A stretch of DNA of 64,000 nucleotides from Conus ventricosus (GCA_018398815.1 CM031618.1:55817636-55881635); one strand, 5' to 3'. Counted from the stretch's first letter, positions 10,681 to 25,300 are shown. Translations and numbers: made by a program. The notes: generated from the letters alone by a model not told the origin.

Positions 10681-11057
10681 CAGGACCCCAAGTTGTCTTG
10701 TAGCTGTACGTCAATGGAATCTATGCTGACTTTAGAATGATGATTATGGTTGGAGGGAGTGGGCTACAGACTATTTCATGTCCAATATTCGACAGAATGA
10801 AGCTCTCGTATGGGAGATATGTACGAAATCTTTATTGATAAGTCCACTGCAGGGTACAGACCGGGATGGGGTGAGGGTGAGTGCGGCTGTTTACATTGTT
10901 TTCCGCTTTTTATTTTAACTACATAACTTGGTATATTAACAAAACTTCAACTTGAGCGCTTTTATTATTTATTTTTAATTTTTATTTTTTTATTAAGAGA
11001 AACCAAACACATAAATACTGACAGGTTAAATAGAGCGTGACAATCGCCATGTCTCAC

Positions 11058-11220
11058 CTTGCGTCTCTGGTAAGGTCTTCACCACTACACGCGCAAACTT
11101 CCATCCTCCGGTCACCAAGTATGCTGCGAAAACCGCAAAGATGGTCAGCAACGTTCCCATTTGAAAGAACAACTTCAGGGACACGCCCAAGCCGAGAAAA
11201 AGTACACCTTTCTGCCACAT
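11058..11220 (-). CDS. SLC27A: SLC27A exon 1: N-terminal membrane segment
   Basis: From the ATG at 11220 the exon encodes MWQKGVLFLGLGVSLKLFFQ, a second hydrophobic stretch (LLTIFAVFAAYLV) and TGGWKFARVVVKTLPETQ. FATPs begin in the same way, with a short N-terminal transmembrane segment followed by G-G-W-[RK]-F. This start was chosen because vertebrate FATPs have only a few residues before the hydrophobic segment. An in-frame upstream ATG at 11304 would add 28 basic, polar residues and cannot be excluded. The donor is CAAG then GTGAGA. One base is carried over to exon 2, and the join K-T-L-P-E-T-Q-A-L-K reads through. Confidence 0.85.
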
Positions 11221-11349
11221 TCTGTTCGTCAAAACGTCGCCTGCAGTTCGAACGCTTGCACTCAACCGTCTCGCAAACTTGAACTGTGTGGTGCTGTGCT
11301 GCATTGGTGTATGACGACAGCGCTCAGGCGATGATGTGCCGGTGATCAA

Positions 11350-12870
11350 AGTCCAGAAGGGACACCCTGCTTACAACGCGACTAAACTTTGCGGCGTGGT
11401 TACTACAGCCCTCCAATAACATCCGGGTCAGGGAGTGTTCTTTGTTCTCATCCGAGAAAACTGCGTTCTCTGCTCATGTGTGACGCTCAGACGTTAGTCA
11501 TTTTTAAAGAAAGGCGGATTTGTTCTGAAAATACTGGAAACTCGTCATATTCAGTTGTAGAAGCCCTTTTGTATTCAAAAGTATGCTGTTCGACTAACCT
11601 AAATATACTTCCCTGTGTCTACATGAGATGAAAGTGTTGAATAAGAAAAGTACAAAATTGTAGGGCCTACTAATATTTCTGTGTACAAACCAATCACTGA
11701 GAATGTACCTTTCTAAAATGACGACCTCAGTATAAAAGTATTGAACAAAAATGCACAAAAAGTCTACCGAACAATTTTGACAAACTTTGGATGAAACTTG
11801 CCGACTGATAACACGCAAGCAAAATCCCAAGAAACGTCCTGGAAATATAGATAAGGGAAAACCAACGTTTATGCCGTGAGAGTCGGTTTCCTGAAAAGCA
11901 GAAACCCTGCATGATGTTGTTGTTTTTTAACCCTAGGTATTTACAGAGAAGAGGTAAAGAATATACCAGACCATACGAAGCAATATTCTAATATCTCAGT
12001 TTGTGATTAAACGGAATAGGCAACTTCACCAGGAGCCGAGAAAAAAAAAGCTCAGAATCCCCATAATAAAGCACACACCTCAGACCTCACTCCTACACTA
12101 ATACTACTGGAACTGAGCCCTGAACTATACAATTCTTTTTTTTTTAATGTCGCTCTAACGAATAAGTATTTGAAGCCTGGAGTGTCCGCGACTGAAAGAC
12201 AGAAGACTGGATGACTGCCATTTTAAAAAATGGGCCCAAAACTGAACGGATCAAGGCGACTACAGACAAGTAAACAGACAAGTAGGCCTAAGTCTGATGT
12301 GCATAGCTTGCAGTGTCGTAGTCTTTTGCAAGAGACGCCACTGTATCACGTTTGAAGAAAACAGTTAATGCGCGCATGTAGCATCGCGGTGTTGCGTGTG
12401 GGTGTGTGCGGGTGTTAGACGAAAAGATTATATTATGTGTAACCTACGGACTAAGCCACTGGAGGCAATGAGAAATCTTATTACACCCCAGATGACAGTA
12501 AAGCAGTAAGCATACACAAATGTTCAGTTTAGAAAAGCTTCCCAAGCTGTGAAATAGCGAGCCCCTCACGCCCTCCCTGTCCAAGGGATGGTCTATCCTG
12601 TTTATAATGCCAGTGTCATTATTACGACGTTTACCAATAGGCCTACTCGAGTGATCATATATTCTGTTAGAATAGTAGGCTAGAGTTATTATCACGGCAG
12701 TTACGTTAGAGAACGTATAAACACCGATTCAGACTCACTTGCTTCACCACCGAGTTTTGGGCGAAAGTGGCCTAAAAGCTGCTTATTCCTGTTCTCTGAC
12801 AAGTAACCAAAAAATAACGACCCCTACAAACAAACATACTGTGTAGGGTTATCCGTTTTCAATACTAATT
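11350..12870. other. 5' flank of SLC27A, no features recognised
   Basis: This is presumably the promoter side of the SLC27A gene. No TATA box or other motif stands out enough to call, and no repeat or coding segment was recognised. Sequence quality looks normal here, unlike the block that follows. Confidence 0.5.
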
Positions 12871-12881
12871 TACTAAACTTT

Positions 12882-13429
12882 TCAGATTTCAGTTTTTGTT
12901 AATCCTATTTTTTCCTGGTCATTTTCAATAACATCATTTTCGCGCAAACATTCTTTAAATGAGTCTTTGTCTTTCATGTGAAATAAAACTACAGTCTTTA
13001 ACTGTTCTCTAAAGTCTTTTAAAACTGAGTTATATTTTTGGCATAAAATCCACACACTTATCCTAGCATGCCTTCCACTGAAAGCTAGTTTTGACAAAGT
13101 GTTTCTCTTTTTAACTATGTCTCTTTCTGCCGAACAGTCATCTATAATAAATAGTGTTTGCGTTCCTTCAAACAGTCTATAAAACTGTTCTAAACACTCA
13201 CTCAGTTTATTGCTAGGATTAACTAAAAATATGTTATTATCAGTCCATATAAACCTTCTATCATGATATGCTTTGTTCCATTTAAGTGTTGGACAGAAAA
13301 CCACAATATGATTAAAATTATAACGATAAACTGTTTGTAACAGGTCGAGGATAAATATTGTTTTTCCAAACCAGTTTCCCAAAAATTAAATGGCAATGGG
13401 GATTTTTTGTCATAAAGTTTAACCTCCAT
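12882..13429 (-). pseudogene. Polinton/adintovirus packaging ATPase (A32/FtsK-HerA type), damaged
   Basis: The product would be the ATPase that pumps DNA into the capsid. The main frame (12882-13382) shows a P-loop-like GNWFGKT, a Walker B strand (TLFIIDDCS) and the family segment AFSGRHARISVW followed by QKYNSVLKD. The N-terminus (MEVKLYDKKSPLPFNF) is in another frame, so a frameshift lies at about 13380 next to a run of A residues. The P-loop is one residue short at that same point. The frame stops soon after the LRENDV motif, before the usual C-terminal tail. About 165 residues are open in one frame, the best-preserved part of the element. Confidence 0.85.
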
Positions 13430-16400
13430 GTTTTTGCAGAATTTAATCTAATCCAGTTATTTTTTTATCATACTCTCTGTCAAAACTTGTCGTATAAAAA
13501 ACCCCCTACGGGGCCCAAAATGTGTGATTAATCCAATTCAGTTCGTAAGATTGTTTCATTTAAGTCACCTTGATTTTTTTGTTGTTGTTTGATTTTAAAT
13601 ACCTCGCATTGTGAAACGACGACAACAATTTAAAGGTGTTTAAGTCAAAGTTTTCCAGTAATATTAATTCCTTTTAAAGGTCATCATAAGCCAAAACCCC
13701 CCATCCCTCTCCACATTTTTAAAGACAGAAATTTAAAAATTTTGTGAACGTGTCCCCTAATTTTTGTTGGAAAAGAACTGAATTTTTGTGAAGCTTTTTT
13801 ACAACTTTTTCTTTTCTGTGGAGGTGTACTTTTTTTTCCCCCCTACGGGTTTTTTTCAATTTCTTTCCGCTTTTATCGCCCGGTATAAGATTTAATGTAA
13901 AGGGCCAGAGTTGAAGCTTTTCTGAAAATTTTTTGAGGCCAAAAATGTAAATGGGCTTTGATTCAAATTTTATTCCCTTTTAAAATTGGGTTTTAAGTCC
14001 TTTGGGTGGGTTTTCGAACATTTTTATTTCATACGGGCCCAAATTTATTTCCCTTCTGTTGCTTTTTTTCTAGTTTAGGAAACCTTTTTTGTCGTCCCCT
14101 TTTTGGTTTATAATCACCTTTTTGTTACTCAAAAACCATAAAAAGTGCCTATCCCCTTCTGTTCAAAGCCCGCACGTCTGAAAGGGTCTTTTTTTTTCTA
14201 AGTTATACACCTAAAGGCGTTTAAATGAAACTGGTTTTTTGGCCCACGCGACATTATTTTTTAGTAGCGTTTTATTTTATTTCCAAAAAAATTGGCAGGT
14301 TATCACATTTCAGTTTTCCCCTGTTTTGTTTTTGATTTTTATATTAAATGATCCGCCCCTCCCAAACTTTTTTTTAAACTAAAAATTAGGGAATTGTTAT
14401 TTCAAAATCGCAATAGTGTTCCCCTGACGGAAGGCTCAAAAAATGGGGGGCCTCATCATATAATTTTTTAAACGGCTCAGTCACCCAAAAGAACAAAAGG
14501 TAATGAAGTAATGCAAGATCGAGGGGTTTTTCCCCCCTAAGTAGTTTTTTTGGCCAGCAAAAAAAATATGAGTGGGTAATTGTAGTTGTAAAACCAACAT
14601 TTTAGCTAGCTCTCTATCAAAAAAGAAGATTTTCCCTTGTTTCAAGCTTAAAAGTTACTTGTTTTAGATTGCATTTTTTAGTTTGGGGAATGTAAAGTTA
14701 TCATGCTTCTTTAGTGAGCAAACCCCGAAATAACCATCAGGTTATTGTTAACTGGTTTTTGGTCCTGCTCTGTTAACTTTTAGAACCTTATTATTCTTCT
14801 TGGCTTTGCTTATATTAAACCTCGACTTTTTAAAAATTTTCAGGAGCGCGCCCGTTCGGGTGCTTTGTTATTAAATGATTCAAAAAACAAAGGGGGGTCT
14901 TGAGTTGTTTTGTTAAAAAAATTTTTTAAAAACAAATTTAAAAATGAGGCATTAAAATTCTGATGAAAAAATATTCTTTTGGGGCCGCCCAAAAATTTAA
15001 AAATAACAACGGAAACCCTGACATTTCGGCCCCAGACTGCGCTTTCATAAAAGGGGAGTATCCATTAAAGAGCTATCTTAACCCCCTATTAAAAAGGACA
15101 CATCGGGGAAAGCGTGGTTTGTATCCGATGCAGTTTTATCGAACCAGTTAAACTTTGCTGTTTTTTGTGCATCAACTGGGGTGGAGTGTGTTGTGCATTT
15201 AAAATCATCCTGATTTTTTGGTTGGTCAGTGTACAGATTTCATTTTATTCCCCCTTAGACGTTTTTAAATGAACTGCGGCATTATGAATGACAAAACCTT
15301 TTAAATCCTTCAGAAACGAAGACAGAAGGCTTTTGAAAGGATCTGTAACGAATTAAATTTTACCCCAAGCGGACTTTGACAAAAGGGGGATTTTTAATCA
15401 TGGTTAGGCCCCCCTTATTTTTGGGGCATGCACAGAAATTTTTAAATTTGACGGGAACCCTCCTTACACTCTTTCTCTTCAAGAAAAACAGCTTTTCACT
15501 CGGGCCTAGGAAGGCAAAAAACGCATGGACAACATTTATCTTGGCATTTCTAAGGGCTAACTAGAGGGGAATGAAGAAAAAACGACTCTATTCGTACTTA
15601 CGTTTGGGTTTGCTAGGGTCGCAAGCACGGGCAAATCAAAAAACGACCCTTCTATGGCTTTGGCACAAAACAAACTTAGCAAATTTAGAGGACGCCATTA
15701 ATTCACATTTGATTACTTCAAGTATTAAAAGGTCCCAACATGTTTTACAATAGCAAGATCGAAGAGATTTTTGCGTTGGCACTGGTTCCCCCGTTGCCTT
15801 CGACCTTGACCCAGGTAGGAATAATAATAAACTATAATAAAAAATTCTATAGCAGGAAATGAACAAAAAGGTTGGGGAAAAAGACAAAAATTTTCGAGCC
15901 ATTTAATATGAAGCAGTAAAAGAACCCCAAGAATAAGTCATCAACCCCGCGGCCAAACCCCAAAGGCCATGAAGTCGCGCCGCGGACTCTTTTCGCGTGC
16001 CCATGAAATGAAAGCAGCGCTTGTTTTTGGATTAACTGGCCTGGATTACTCGGTCTTTAAATTTATAAATATTCCCCAACTTTTAAGGAATAATGCCTAA
16101 GTGTGGCCATAAAGCCAACTATTTGTTTGCAGTAGAAAAAAGCCAGCGAAAATACTCCCCAATTCCGGGGTAAGCATCCCGGCTTTTTACCAGCTAATTT
16201 TTTTTAAAATTCGAAAGGCAGCTTTTTTTTCCCTGATTTTCAGGCGTGGGGGGGAGGCAGGGGGCTTTGACGCTGCCGCCTGAAATACCTCCCAGGTATT
16301 TTTGAAAATAAAAGGCCGTATACGCTTGCTAATTGACCCTTGCTCTCAAAACGGTTCGTTTCGTTCTGTAGGTTGGTCTTATAAAAAAATTTTCGGAAAA

Positions 16401-19160
16401 GTTTCTTTTTCTATTCACTTGAGTTCGTAATTTTTTTTGGTTAGTGGGACAGATTCTGTTTTTGCGTCTTCTTGTTCAAGATTTTTAGTTTTTGGGTTAT
16501 TCTTTTTTTAAATGGCCCTAATTTGGGTCTCAGCCCAACGAGTTTTTTTTTTCTTTTTTTTATATGCCCATCTGTTCACTGTTTTGTAAATTTTTTGTTA
16601 ATTCGCCTCTGACGGTTTTTAAAGTACATCAAGGGCAAAATTCTCGCAAGGCAAGGGGGAAATCTTTAATTTTTTTTTAACCCTTTTTTCTTCTGAAAAA
16701 CGTTTTGTTATTGTATTTTTTAAATTCCCCTGGATTGATTTAATTTTTTTAAAGTTCATGTTTTGCATTTGGTATCGTGGGGTTTTTGTATGTGTTTGAA
16801 GTTTAGAAACTGCCTCCCCCCCTTAATTTTGGTTTCAACCCCGGGCGTTTTTTGTCTTTACACTGGTTTTTCTAATTGAACCCCGGCTAAAAACTTTGAG
16901 GGGTGGGTTTTGTAACCCAACAAGTTCCCCCTTGATGTTTTTTCAGAAAAAATGCCATTTTTTAAATTAAAAATCTTTTGGGGTCTAAAAAATTTCGGGG
17001 TTTTTGGGCCTAAACTTTTGTAAAATGTCCGACCGTCTTTCTGTTAATTTTCCGTGCTTTGAGAGCGTTGGCGATGCTGTGTCAAAGGGGATCTTTCACT
17101 CATGTGCCCCCCCGGTTTAAAAAATCATAATCTTCTTCATCTTCAATTCCTGCCATTTTTTTCAAAATTTTTTATTTTGCTTCAAAAAAATGTCGCAAGC
17201 ACATGGCTCGATTTTTAAACCCCATGAAGATGAAAGCCCCCTTTGGCGTGAAGGGAAATAAGCGGCTTTTGTTCCAAAATCCTCTATTTTGATGAGATCA
17301 AATTTTTATTTTAAATTTTTCCAGACTTAGGAGCAGATGACGTGTTTTGTCCCAGGCCTGCGCGTTTTACTTTCAAAATAGTTCGATTAAACAACGCCCC
17401 AAAACCGGCAGTTGTAAAAATCTGGGGGGGCAATCGTTAAAAAAAATTTCTTAAAATTTGAGGGGCAAAAAATATTTTCTTTACAAAAGCAAATTTTTTA
17501 ACCTATTCTGATTAGGTAACCGGGAATAAAAAGGGCGATTTTGCGTTTAAAGGAATAAAAAAGAAGAAGCACAAAAAACTAGAATAGGGCTGAAGAAAAA
17601 AAGGGGAAAAAAGTATGTACCCGTAAAGTTTGGTATGGAAATCGTTTTCCCCTTCCCCTTGGGTTTTGAGTTTTTAAAAAGCGCTGCGCCATACTTTAAA
17701 GGAGCTTTAAAAAGGGGAAGATGCATATGAAATTTTAAAACGAATCAAAGTGTTTATCAGTCAACAGACCCCGAAGCAATGTACGCTTTTTCTGACTTTC
17801 TGTTGAGTTTGACTTTGTTGAAACTCTATTTAGAAGGGCAGATTGGCACCAATATCAGTAAAAAATTGCAATTTTTTACAAAAGAGTGTTTCATCATACA
17901 AAAAATTCCTAAAAGCAGGGCGCCACTATAGGGTTTATTTTTAGGTCTCAGCAAGATCGTTAAAGGTTTTTTATTGCTGTGTGAAGATGAAAAACCATTA
18001 AAAGGGAAAAGGAAAAAAGTTTTTTATCCAAAAAAACAAAAGTAAATGTTCGTTTGGGGCAGCCCTAACCAAATCTTGCTAGCGGGCTTAAACCTTATCA
18101 GCATTTTTGAAATAAAAAAAACTGTTTGGGGTGGGAGGGTAGAAATAAAACAGTTGCCCTTGTGGCAAAAGATCTCACTTCAAGGTAAGACTTGTGTTTT
18201 TTAACAAAAAAAATACGGTTTATGGATTGATAAGGCACAGGGGATAATGTTAAGGAAGGGGAAAACTTGGAGGAAAATAAAAATTTAAATTGATAAAGAA
18301 AAAGAAGTGATAAACCGCTTAAGTACATTTTTTTTTAAATATTGATGCGCGGTAAAAAAAATAACAGATTAAAGTATACAATAAAAATTTATTTTATTTT
18401 ATAAAAGCATGTCTGTTCGGGTTTTTCCCAAACGTGCCTACGCGCCCCCAAAAGAAGAGTGCAGGAAATTTTGCTGTTATAGAAACCCCTAACAAAAAAA
18501 CCTTCAGAAAACCCAACATTTACAAAATGCAGAAAGTATGAGCAAGACCTTTCAAAATACGCAAAACAAAACAAAGGGGTATTCTGCTCCCTTTAAGGTT
18601 ACATTGTTAATACTGGGGCATCGCTATTAGTGCTTTTCAGCGGGAAACGGCGTAGGTCTTTGAACGGGCTAGGCGCGCCGCTTTTTTTTCCCTCTAGGGG
18701 TTTTGGTTTTTGCTTTTGGGCCCTGTTTTTCATTAGCGTAGGGCCCCCAGAAAAAAAAAAAAACTAAACTAAAAAAGACCAGCTATGGTTCAAAAATAAC
18801 GGCAACTTGCTCGTTAAGCTGATAATAAAAAAAGGTAGTTGACTCAAATCAGGATGAAGAATTTAATCGTTTACAGGCGATTTTGATGATACAAAAGACA
18901 AAAGTTTGATCTTCAAGAAAGGCGAGGGCAATTTTTTCCAAAACACCCCAGACCCCGAGCAGATAAAAAAGGAATGCTTAAAAAAGTAAACGAAACTTTA
19001 AAAAACTCTGCTCTAAACCTACTTAAAAAACCCAAAGGGTTTATACTTTAGTTTAGGGTTTAAAGCGAAAAAAGCCCGTCGATATTGATTCTGTTAAGAT
19101 TTTTTTTTTTAATTTTTAAATAAATATTTTGAGTTAAAAAAGAGATCAAATGGTAAAAAT
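13430..19160. other. Noisy part of the Polinton-like block, unassigned
   Basis: Reading frames on both strands are broken every few dozen bases. No capsid, protease, integrase or other motif could be assigned with confidence. Small open stretches exist (for example 14963-15151 plus and 15636-15902 minus) but none was recognised. By position this is where structural genes would be expected. Confidence 0.45.
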
Positions 19161-19399
19161 TTGAAGGACAAGCCAAATTTTTTTGAAGAAAATGCAAGAA
19201 AATTTGACAAGACGCTGTGATTTTGATTAGAAGTCTTGCCCCCAACAAGTACGGAAGCGTTGTTCATGCTATTTCTAAATTTCCCAAGAAAACTCAATAG
19301 ACCCGCCTTTTAAAGAAAAGTTAGCTGTTTTAATGACATGTAAAAATAAATGAAGAAAATTGAAGTCGGGGGTCTAACAAAACAACAGACTTTTTTTTC

Positions 19400-22330
19400 C
19401 CATTTTGCTTAACACCCGGTGGGCAGACAAAAGCTTACACGTTTGACGCTGCCGCTAAAAGGCAAAAATGGGGCTCTGGTTGGTCGGGGCGAAGTTTTAG
19501 AGATCAGATTAAAAAGGCTAAGTATGCCGATTGTAGGAAGGCTTACTTCCGCTCCCCCAGCATTAGTCGCAAAAAGAGCAGTTCAAAACATAGGAATTCA
19601 GACGAAAATGTTTTATGTGGTTGTTTCGAAGGCTGCTTTCCCCCGCAAAACGAGAGAGAGTGTCTAACTATCGCCCTTACATCAATGATTTAAAACTTTA
19701 GGGGAAATACCCTTTTCCCGTTAGTGTAGATAAAATTTGATCGTTTAAAGAACAAAAAACCCAAAAATGTTAATGTCTACCCATGGGAGAGGAAACCGAT
19801 TTGGTGCCGTTAAAGTGTCCAAGAACGCCCAACAAAGGTAACCCAGACAAAAGCATGTTGACTATGCTGTGCTTTCACCGGGGCTCCCGCATTACCATTG
19901 ATAGCACAATGAGTGATTATTGGCCCTATTCAAAATTGGGCATAAACAGAATTCTGGAAATGTTTTAACAAATGCCCTCTGTTCAAGCCGAAACGAACAA
20001 AAGAAACTTGTTTTGGCCCAGTTGATGAAAATACAGAACTAACTACGCCCCCCCCGGTCTAAAGTTGTTTTGAAGGGAAAAAAAACTGAAACATTTCCAT
20101 AGTGTTTACGCAGCTTCGAGTGTTTAAAGTTCCTTATGGGGGGCGGACCCAAAAAATTAAAAAACGTCAAAAGAGAATCTCAGATTTGTTATTTGCCTTC
20201 TTAGTTAGGTCGGTGGGCCCCATTAAAGCCAGAATTAATAGAGGACCGATGTGCAGAACTTTTTAAAAAAAGATGCAGCAAGTGCTAAGATTGTTTAATA
20301 ATCTGAATTTTCTGAAATCATGAGGGCCCCCTAAACCCCAAAACAACGTATGCCTCAGCCCCATGTTGGATTTGCGGTTTAGAGCTAACGCCCCCAAGAG
20401 TGTAAACCCCACAGTAAGAGACCATGCCATTAGTGGGAATTTTTTAAGGGAGAGCGCTAAAAATGAATCTTCAACTAAAGTTTGAACCAAGACTTGGAAG
20501 TCCCCATTTCTTTCATAACTTGCGAGGTTTTACGACCCCCCTTTAATAAAAGCAGTGGACGATGCCTTCGGGTGTCTGCTTGACAGTCCCAGAAAAGTAC
20601 AGTGCTTTAATCTAAAAAACATGTCTTTTTATGACTCTATGCAACAATGATGGGTTCATTAGAGTCACTGGCTATGTCCTTAAAGTCTCCCATACGGAAA
20701 AATTTTTCCCCCAACGTTGTTAGAAAGGGCTTTTTCCCTTATGAGTACTAAAACATTTGGGAAAAGGTTTTGAGAAGGACACTTCCCCCAAAAAGGCGCG
20801 TTTTTTTGTTTGAGGAAAGGACATCGCGACTTCGATTCCCAGCTGCTAAGTGCGTGGAGAAGTTAGTTTGAAAAACGATGGGGACTATCATGATCCTACT
20901 TGATGGCAGTACATGTTTGTTGGGGGGACGTTTTGGAAAAAATATAGAAAGACCCGCATGAAACATTACAGTTTTGATCCCGCGCATTATATTTTGACCC
21001 CGGGTGAGCTGGGACGTTTCTTAAAATTTACTGGAGTACAGATTGTTTTTGTCGATTTACCCTGATTCGTGATTTAAAAAGGTTGCGTGGGGGAAATTGA
21101 TGGCGCGCACCATTATGTAAAGCAAAAACAAATACTTTGGACGACTACGTCCCGTAAAGGGAACTTTCATGTTTTAGATGAAACAAACTGTATGGAGGGA
21201 ATGGGCAATGTTCCCTTACGCAATTTAAAAAGTAAAAGGGCGAAAAATATTCAAAGGGATTAAGTGGTTGGCATTTAAAGCCTGATCAACAGGCGGGTTT
21301 TTTTCTAGAAATTGATTAGAATATCCTCATGAACTCCTGACCTGCAAATGACTATCTTGGCGCAGAAAAATCTAAAGATGGCCAAGGAGCCGCCTAAATT
21401 TTGCCTAATCTTCGGGGCAAAAAAAAATTATGTCTGTCATTACGACTTCTACAATTTTATTTAAGACATGGGTTGAAGTTAACAGGTTCATGCATAATTG
21501 CTTTTGTTTAAGAACAGTTCATGAAACCCTTCATGAAGAAACTGATTCAGAACCAAAACCAAGGTTCAAAAAAAAGACTTTTTTAAGTGATGAAAACAGC
21601 TGTTTTGGGAAAGTTGGGGTCCGCAAAGCGCAAAGATGTTGATTGTCACCAAAAAAAAACGAAGCAAATTTAAACTGACTTCAAAAACCAATTATCAGGA
21701 CTTTGAAAATTTCATGATGCTTTTTGGGATAATATAAAAAAAAAAGTCAAATTGGCAAACCGTTTTTTTTTGGGTTTCTGTTTAGAAATTTTCAAAAATT
21801 TTGTGTTAGAATTTTTTTAGACTACTTTTAAACCTCGTATCCTGAGTCCGAGTACTTTACACAGATACGAAGTTTGTTTAAAAATATCCCTATGAAGAAT
21901 CTATAAGACATGGAATTTTGAAGAGCTAAAGGGACATGCGGGATGGTATGATACATCAGATTTCCCTAAAAATTACCTTTAATTCAATTACTAAAAAAGA
22001 AGGTTTTAGGAAAGATGAAGGATGAATTTTCTGGAAAAGGGAAACAAGGAGTTTGTGGGGGTTTAAGGGGCAAAAATGTACAGTTTTCGACCAGGAGGGA
22101 AAATCATAAGAAGCAAAGGGAATATCTCGCAGCTTGGTGCGTCAAAAAAAACAATGACAACTACAAAGAAGCTTGTTTGGAATAAGTTTTCACATGACAA
22201 CGTAAAAAATGGATCTAACTTTTATGAGTTAAAAAAACTGTTGTCAAAGAAGTCATTAGATAGAACAAACACAAAACGGGTGTTTGTTTAAACCGAGTTT
22301 CATATGCAAATTGGGCATGGGAAACCCTAA
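19400..22330 (+). pseudogene. Protein-primed family B DNA polymerase (Polinton/adintovirus type), many frameshifts
   Basis: This enzyme replicates the element from a terminal protein primer. Conserved blocks are found in the right order but in changing frames. They are an N-terminal block around 19550-19640, an NVNVYPW-like block near 19765, GDYHD near 20880, SFDPAHYILTPGELG (about 20968-21012), a DLEYPHELL-like block near 21320, an F-F-K-L-M-like block near 21580 and KKVLGKMKDEFSGK (about 21995-22035), followed by KMYSF near 22075. The spacing of about 2.9 kb fits a polymerase of the usual length. The blocks are well conserved although the frame shifts very often, which points to sequence error more than to decay. 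The exact start and end are not known. Confidence 0.8.
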
Positions 22331-22339
22331 AAAAATTTA

Positions 22340-25300
22340 AAGCGGAACTGTGCCCGGCGGAATTTCTGCAGTTCTTCTTTCACAAAAGTTTTGGGGGTGG
22401 TGTTTTGTTGTGCCAGTTTTTTGTAAAATACCGGGCGGATTTATTTTTACAATTCTTTTTTTTGTAGGGTCAAAAACTCCAACCGGATTGTTGCCCCGAT
22501 GGAGTGTCCCCCTTTTGCTTCCCCCGGGTAATAAAGGTACCTTATTTCAACAAAAAGGTAATGTTTGCCGGAGAAAACTCTCCTTCAGCAAAATTTATTT
22601 TTTTTCTTTTGATTGCTTTTATGGTTTTTTCCCTTTTAAAATTTTTTCATTTTCATTGCGCGCAAAAAACGGGGCAGTCTTCTAAACCCCTTCTGTGTTG
22701 CGAGAATTGTCAATCAGCTCTCTGTGATCTGGTAGGAAAAAAGTCTTTAGCTAATGTTTGTTAAAGTTTTGACTAAAGCCTGTGATCTATGAATCCCCGG
22801 GCCTTTTTATGGTTAAAAATCTAGTTTCAACAATAATTGTTCACTTGGCCTTTTAAAATTTTTTCCCCTCCTCGACTTGAATCATGCGAGGGTAAGTTAG
22901 GGACCTCGCTGGTATTCAGCTGTATGGCAACAGCAACGCAGAAGCACTCTTTTGTGTTAATGGGTTTTGCTTTTGATTTGAAAGCCCTGTCAATTGTGGT
23001 GCGTACTTAAATCTTTTTGTCTTCCCTTTAGAGGGTAAAAACGAAAATCCATTTGATGGGTGGTTGGATTGTATTTTCAAAATGTTTGGGCTCTGTATTC
23101 TCTAGGGGCAGGTAAATAAAAATTTTCCAAATCGCTTGTTTGATAACCCTTCCTTTGCTGTTTGTTCCTAACTCCCCCTGCTTGGCTTTTCTTTTTTAAA
23201 TTTTGTGATGCCCTTTCCCTATCCTTTTGGGGTAATAGTTTGTTCATTTTTTTTTCAGCCAATATTTTGTGCAACAAAATCACAAAGGTCATCCAACGAC
23301 AATAAACGCGATTTTTTGCATCTTTTGTTTTTGGGTGGTTGATAAAAATCACTGAATTTTTTGGGGGGGGCAATGTCTGGGGCTGGGTTTTCCCGTTTCT
23401 AGTAATATTTTTTTGCTTTATCAACATTTTTTTAATGTGTAAACTGCATGCCCCCGTCTTTCAGTGGTCATTAAAAAAATTAAGCTAAGTCTCTGCCTTT
23501 CATGGGTTTGTGCGTGTAGTTCCCATAGCTTTGTTATGCCTTTTCTCTGCCGCCATTCCCCGTTTTTTAAATGCAAAAAATTTCTGCCGCTAAAAGCAAG
23601 CGCTTCCCACGCGCCCCTTCATTTTTTCGAGTGAAAACCATTTTTTAAAAAAGTATTTTTTTTTCATTTTATTTTCTTGGAAATTTTTCCTTTCTTAACA
23701 GAAAATCTTTCGTGGCAAACCCAAGCGCATGAAAACAATTGCTTTCTGAATCCTAAAGTCTAGTTTGCCAAGATCTGTGGTTTAATTTTAAAAGGTTTTA
23801 CCCGCATTGATATCCTACACTTAGCCCTCCATAACAGCGAATGGTATACAAGGTTAGAACGTTTTTCGGTGCTCATTTTTTTAAAATAAAAAATTTTAAT
23901 TTAAAAAAAACATGAACAGCGATGATTCCAAGCTAAAAAAGGGGCCTAAACTTCCTGAAATATGAATGACCAAGTTTAAAGTCAAGTATTGCCCCCAAAA
24001 GGAGAGGTTTGTATTCTTTTGGAGCGTGTGGGAAAACAAAACAGTTCCCGGAATGAATTCAGCATTTAACAGATTCAACAGATGTCGCCACAAGACATTT
24101 AAAAAACATAAACAGGTTGAAGCGCAGGGGGTCAGAAAGGTGAAATGTGGGGCAACGGTTCTTAGTTTTTACACTAAAAAAGTCAGAGATTTGCTCCCCT
24201 TGTTTTTGAACAGATCTACGTTGATTTACGAAAGATCCAGTTTTAAAAAAATCATTTTAGTTCTGGGTGTGATTTATAATAGATTTGGAAAAATTGTTAC
24301 GCCCTTACAGGGTTAAAAAACTTTTATTATAGATTTTATTTTCCCCTTCAAAAATGCGAGCGGAAATCTCAGAAAGGGAAAAATTGAAACAGGGGGGAAA
24401 AAGTAACCCAAAAGAAAAATCGCAGAAAACGTGAATCAGGTGAAGGCCCTTAAAAATCCTGGGCGTGTTGAAACGGAAAAAAATTGCGTTCCAAAAAAAA
24501 TTAATGTTACAGTAGGTCCTCTGAAAACTAACACCCCCGCGCCAGAAAAGTTGATTAAAGCCAGCTATAAAAACACCCTGTGATTTTAAGGGGGCCCCAA
24601 ACTTCATGGAATATTTAAATTAAAACTGTTGTCATTTTTTTGGGGCCCCCTTTCTGTGCTGGGGGCAGTTATTTTGGTTATAAAAATTTAAAAAAGACGC
24701 AGAAAAAAAAGCAAACCCAAAAAAAAGAACCATTAAATGCAGAAAGAGACAACGCACGCCAAAACCGCCAATAAAAAAAAAACACCTTTTGATCCATTTC
24801 AAATGGAAAAAATATTTTAAATTTTTTTTTAAAAAATAAATCATGGGTATTATAAAAAAGATAAAGTCAATAAATAAAAAACATGGGTTTAAAAGACATT
24901 TCCATAGACCGAAGGAATCAATCGGTTTTTCTTGGAGTAAAAACTTCATTAAAAATTATGCAGAAAACGCTGAGCAAAACCTCCTCAAAGGAGCGTTTTT
25001 TTTGGGGGTTGTGTACTTATTACTCACTATTTAAGATAAAAACATAGATTGATTTTTTTTAAAATTTTTAAGAACTTTGGTTGTACTTAAAAGGTGACTT
25101 TAAACAAAAACTTATTAAAAATTAGAAATTCGTCAAAGAACTTATTAGGAACTTGAAGTAACTTTAAATTAAAAAAATTATTAGAACTTGGGGGGGACTT
25201 TGAAAATTAATTTAAAAACTTGGGGGGGCTTGGGGGTAGGGTGTTTGTGGTGAAATAGGGGGGGGGGGGGGGGGGGACGTGTGCGTGGGGGGGGGGGTGG

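Noticed and set aside
13430..19160. Capsid, protease or integrase genes in the Polinton-like block
   Set aside because: Several fragments were compared by eye with known motifs but none was convincing, given the frame noise.
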